DNA from: Candidatus Villigracilis proximus
GTDB lineage: Bacteria; Chloroflexota; Anaerolineae; Anaerolineales; Villigracilaceae
Direction: 5' to 3'
Assembly: GCA_016715195.1 (NCBI GenBank)
Contig: JADKBB010000023.1
Location: 1 to 54,440 of the forward strand
DNA length: 54,440 nucleotides
Both the position numbers and the translations under genes were made by a program. Positions 51,989-54,440 of this stretch are shown in pieces. The notes beneath the pieces are model-generated. The model was not told the DNA's origin, searched no databases, and saw only the letters and a program-made list of their open reading frames with translations. Position 1 is the stretch's first letter. Every line of letters begins with the position of its first letter.

Positions 51989-52891
51989 ATGAAAATAGCA
52001 GTGACAGGCGCATTCTCGTATTCAGGCAAATACATCACCAGCCGTTTACTCGCACGCGGTGAAGAAGTAATTACCCTCACCAATCACCCGAACCGTCCCG
52101 ACCCGTTTGCGGGGAAAGTAAAAGCCTTTCCACTTAATTTCCAAAACGAAGAAGAGTTGATCTCATCTCTGCGCGGCACGGATGTTCTGGTCAACACATA
52201 CTGGATTCGCTTCGACAAAGATCACAACACCCAGCCTCAAGCGGTAAAGAACACGGCCATTCTGGTCAACGCAGCTGTAAAGGCGGGAGTCAAACGTATT
52301 GTACATATCAGCATCACCAATCCATCTGCCGATTCACATCTGCCGTATTTTTGGGGTAAGGCCGCCAACGAAAAAGCCGTGACCGATTCCGGCATGAGTT
52401 ACGCGATCCTGCGTCCCACCGTATTATTTGGCAAGGAAGATATTTTGATCAATAACATTGCATGGCTGTTGCGCAGACTTCCCATCTTTGGCCTGCCCGG
52501 TGACGGCTCTTACAAACTCTCCCCCGTTTATGTGGACGATCTCGCAGTACTCGCGGTGGACGCGGTTTATAAAAACGAAAATTATATATGGGACGCAGTC
52601 GGACCTGATGAATTCACTTTCAAGGAAATGGTGCAACTGATCGGGAAGTCTGCCAATGCCAGCAAGCCGTTAATTCCATTTCCACCCTTGCTCGCTTTAT
52701 GGGCTGCGCAATTCATGAGCATCTTTGTCAAGGATGTCATGCTCACTCCCGAAGAAGTGGATGGACTGATGGCAAACCTGCTGATCTCCAAAGAAGCCCC
52801 GCGCTGCAAGACCAGCCTGCGCACCTGGCTTGAAGAAAATAAAATCACAGTTGGAAAGCAATACGCATCTGAATTGGCAAGACATTTCTAA
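51989..52891 (+). CDS. NAD(P)-binding atypical SDR (NmrA/NDUFA9-like)
   Basis: The 300-residue protein starts MKIAVTGAFSYSGKYITSRLLARG (Rossmann G-x3-G-x-G-like, T-G-A-F-S-Y-S-G). The NAD(P) domain continues with VLVNTYWIRF and VKRIVHISITNPSADSHLPYF, a block close to NDUFA9 and NmrA-like proteins. The Tyr-x3-Lys catalytic pair of classical SDRs is not obvious. It may bind a nucleotide without being an oxidoreductase. The gene shares a likely promoter with the GbsR-type regulator. Confidence 0.85.
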   Translation: MKIAVTGAFSYSGKYITSRLLARGEEVITLTNHPNRPDPFAGKVKAFPLNFQNEEELISSLRGTDVLVNTYWIRFDKDHNTQPQAVKNTAILVNAAVKAGVKRIVHISITNPSADSHLPYFWGKAANEKAVTDSGMSYAILRPTVLFGKEDILINNIAWLLRRLPIFGLPGDGSYKLSPVYVDDLAVLAVDAVYKNENYIWDAVGPDEFTFKEMVQLIGKSANASKPLIPFPPLLALWAAQFMSIFVKDVMLTPEEVDGLMANLLISKEAPRCKTSLRTWLEENKITVGKQYASELARHF

Positions 52892-52892
52892 A

Positions 52893-52919
52893 AAAAGCCC
52901 CGCTCTTGAGCGGGCTTTG
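52893..52919. terminator. hairpin terminator
   Basis: AAAGCCCCGCTC and GAGCGGGCTTT form the stem. It separates convergent genes. Confidence 0.8.
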
Positions 52920-52937
52920 TGCTTTGTGGTTACATCA

Positions 52938-53528
52938 TCAATCTATCGCAACTACACCTGCGCAACGCGGACTATCCATACAGCCATAATATTCCTTGCC
53001 CACGCCCCCATTGCGATTGATACGCAACACCATCATTTTTCCGCACACCGGGCAATTTGGCACATGATCGGTCGGGCGATCAATTCGCAAGGAACCCGTC
53101 TGCCCGATCTTCGCCATTGCCAATTGAAACAACGCCACAATATCCCCTGCATCATATTTTTCACTGGAAGAAACATGCACCAACGGAATCCCCGCGCCGG
53201 TGAATAGCTCATCCAAAAATTTATCTGATTCGCGCGTGGTATCTTTTGAGATCGGTCTCACGATCTCCACGCCAAATGCAGGCGCCAGCGTTTTGGGATC
53301 GCACAACAAAAAGTCAACGTGTTTTCGGAAAAACTTATTAAAGAAATGCACATTCTCATTAGGCCGCACGATATAAAACACATCATTCAAAGAAACTTTC
53401 GGGCAGATCACGTAACGGCTGCCCATCATCTCGGTCAGTACACGAAAAAGAGCCAGTTCCGTGGTCGTTAGGAACGGCTCTTTGAGTCGGTAGGGCAATC
53501 GTTGAATATCCGCCTTGTTCTCTGTCAT
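52938..53528 (-). CDS. DUF2726-like domain protein with C-terminal zinc ribbon
   Basis: The 196-residue protein has a DUF2726-type domain (residues ~12-130: LKEPFLTTTELALFRVLTEMMGSRYVICPKVSLNDVF, VDFLLCDPKTLAPAFGVEI). The C-terminal ribbon is NCPVCGKMMVLRINRNGGVGKEYYGCMDSPRCAGVV, with four Cys in the topoisomerase-I-like pattern. Such proteins are often linked to nucleases or restriction-like functions, but the role of this one is unknown. It converges on the SDR gene. Confidence 0.82.
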   Translation of the reverse strand: MTENKADIQRLPYRLKEPFLTTTELALFRVLTEMMGSRYVICPKVSLNDVFYIVRPNENVHFFNKFFRKHVDFLLCDPKTLAPAFGVEIVRPISKDTTRESDKFLDELFTGAGIPLVHVSSSEKYDAGDIVALFQLAMAKIGQTGSLRIDRPTDHVPNCPVCGKMMVLRINRNGGVGKEYYGCMDSPRCAGVVAID

Positions 53529-53577
53529 AACCCTATTATAAAGTAGGATTGAAACACGGTACAGGAAATTTATAGGA

Positions 53578-54345
53578 TTAAGATCCGCGCATCAATTCCA
53601 TAATCTCGGGCTTGAGTGCGGCGTTACAAGCAATTCCCTCCCCGTAAGTGTGCCCTCTTCGCCGCTCCACGAACCGAATGATCCGCCAGCCTCTTTCATG
53701 ATCACAGGATAAGGCGCACAATCATAAAACATCTAAACGCGGGTCCAGCGCAACTTCGACGCGACCTGTTGCGACAAGCAAATATCCATACGCATCAGCC
53801 CAGGTGCGCATCAACGCTTTTTTTGCTTGAAAGCGTTCAACAACATCCGGCATCTTGGCTGCCAGGTTTTGAAAATCAGAGCTCACCACACAGGCATCAG
53901 AAAGTTTATTCACCTGCGAAACCCTTGCCCTGCGTCCATTCCATAAACAACCGAGTCCATCTGCGGCGCATAACATCTCATCCAAAGGCGGGAAATATGC
54001 CGCACCCACGCGTGCCACTCCATCGATCTCCAAACCGATCAACACACCATACAAAGGCACACCGCGGATAAATGAAATCGTCCCGTCTATAGGATCAATG
54101 ATCCAGCGAAACGAACTGCCGTTCTTTCCATTTTCTCCATACTCTTCCCCCACAATGGAATGAGTGGGATACACACGCTCGATCTCCGAGCGGATAAATG
54201 CCTCCGCTTCACGGTCCGCGATGGTGACGGGGTCATTATTTTCCTTCAATTCAGGTTGAACGCCTGTATTGAAATATCTTAAAGTAATCTTCCCTGCGTA
54301 ATACGCGAGGGAAGTTGTAAAATCAAGATAAGGCTGGAGGTTCAT
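53578..54345 (-). pseudogene. inositol monophosphatase-family phosphatase (HisN-like), frameshifted C-terminus
   Basis: The first frame gives MNLQPYLDFTTSLAYYAGKITLRYF, HSIVGEEYGENG (metal loop) and WIIDPIDGTISFIRGVPLYGVL (DPxDGT). Indels in the A-run at 53726-53729 (one extra) and near 53646-53647 (one missing) move the rest. It continues in the next frames as VYDCAPYPVIMKEAGGSFGSW and ends GIACNAALKPEIMELMRGS at 53578. The GEE and DPIDGT motifs identify the FIG/inositol phosphatase superfamily; the layout suits histidinol-phosphate phosphatase or a sugar phosphatase. The upstream stop TAATG shows coupling to another gene. Confidence 0.85.
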
Positions 54346-54440
54346 TAATTTCGAAATTCCTCGAAGAAATTTATATCAACGTCATATGCCTTTTTGGGTT
54401 TCACACCCAACTCAAGTTCTTCAAACATATCCATTAATTT
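54345..54440 (-). CDS. 3' end of an unidentified gene, coupled to the phosphatase
   Basis: The minus-strand reading MDMFEELELGVKPKKAYDV then DINFFEEFRN-stop ends at 54345, overlapping the phosphatase start as TAATG. It has no recognisable domain and extends past the window edge; the AAATTA before the ATG is also open, so the start is not determined. Confidence 0.4.
   Translation of the reverse strand, partial: KLMDMFEELELGVKPKKAYDVDINFFEEFRN

Noticed and set aside
53722..54345. Truncated phosphatase as a true short protein
   Set aside because: The missing C-terminal motifs are present in the next frames.

Overview
The window looks like a chromosomal segment from an Anaerolineae-type Chloroflexota bacterium. 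That is inferred from gene style, since there is no rRNA or other taxonomic marker. The signs are exported proteins with long Thr/Pro linkers, TadE/TadG-like proteins in tandem, an IleS of the long type behind a T-box, a fused NuoCD, and a phosphatidylcholine synthase-type enzyme. Most genes are housekeeping or envelope genes. There are no tRNA or rRNA genes, no CRISPR array and no intact insertion sequence.

Layout. 1-0.7 kb: an eroded RHS fragment and a small membrane protein. 1-2.5 kb: an ankyrin protein converging on a frameshifted Tat-exported acetoacetate-decarboxylase-like gene. 2.5-6.1 kb: a YqeC/MocA fusion, a second MocA-like nucleotidyltransferase, a lipid-kinase-like protein and a PlsC-like acyltransferase. 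6.2-13.3 kb, minus strand: GNAT, Pcs-like, a membrane EEP phosphatase, ileS with its T-box leader, and a Tat-type metallophosphoesterase. 13.5-14.3 kb: a two-S1-domain protein. 14.3-18.9 kb, minus strand: a compact cassette of FAAL-type ligase, acyl carrier protein, SGNH protein, MBOAT and a micropeptide ending WIYQGF. This reads as a dlt-like acyl-export system with a fatty-acyl ligase in place of DltA. 19-21 kb: prfB with its programmed frameshift, and ftsY. 21.2-22.9 kb: thioredoxin and two paralogous lipoproteins. 23-24.2 kb: murA with Asp replacing the catalytic Cys. 24.4-32.3 kb: a prepilin peptidase and six TadE/TadG-type proteins without a motor ATPase. 32.3-35 kb: glmS behind a divergent glmS ribozyme, and dCMP deaminase. 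35-40.8 kb: a SufR-like regulator divergent from iscX-nuoB-nuoCD-nuoI, then mrp. 41-47.6 kb: a Kef-type antiporter converging on a MacAB-like efflux and two-component operon. 47.7-54.4 kb: ricT-like PSP1 gene, PIG-L deacetylase, M20 amidohydrolase, a GbsR-type repressor with a palindromic operator and an SDR, a DUF2726-like protein, and an inositol-monophosphatase-family gene.

Two window-wide points matter. First, about ten genes, including ileS, carry one-base indels, several of them in homopolymer runs, and rejoin cleanly in the next frame. This looks more like residual long-read consensus error than decay, and I marked those genes as frameshifted. Second, the gaps between genes hold several families of short inverted repeats that recur in the window or have the same hairpin design.

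All functional assignments come from reading motifs. No database search was run.
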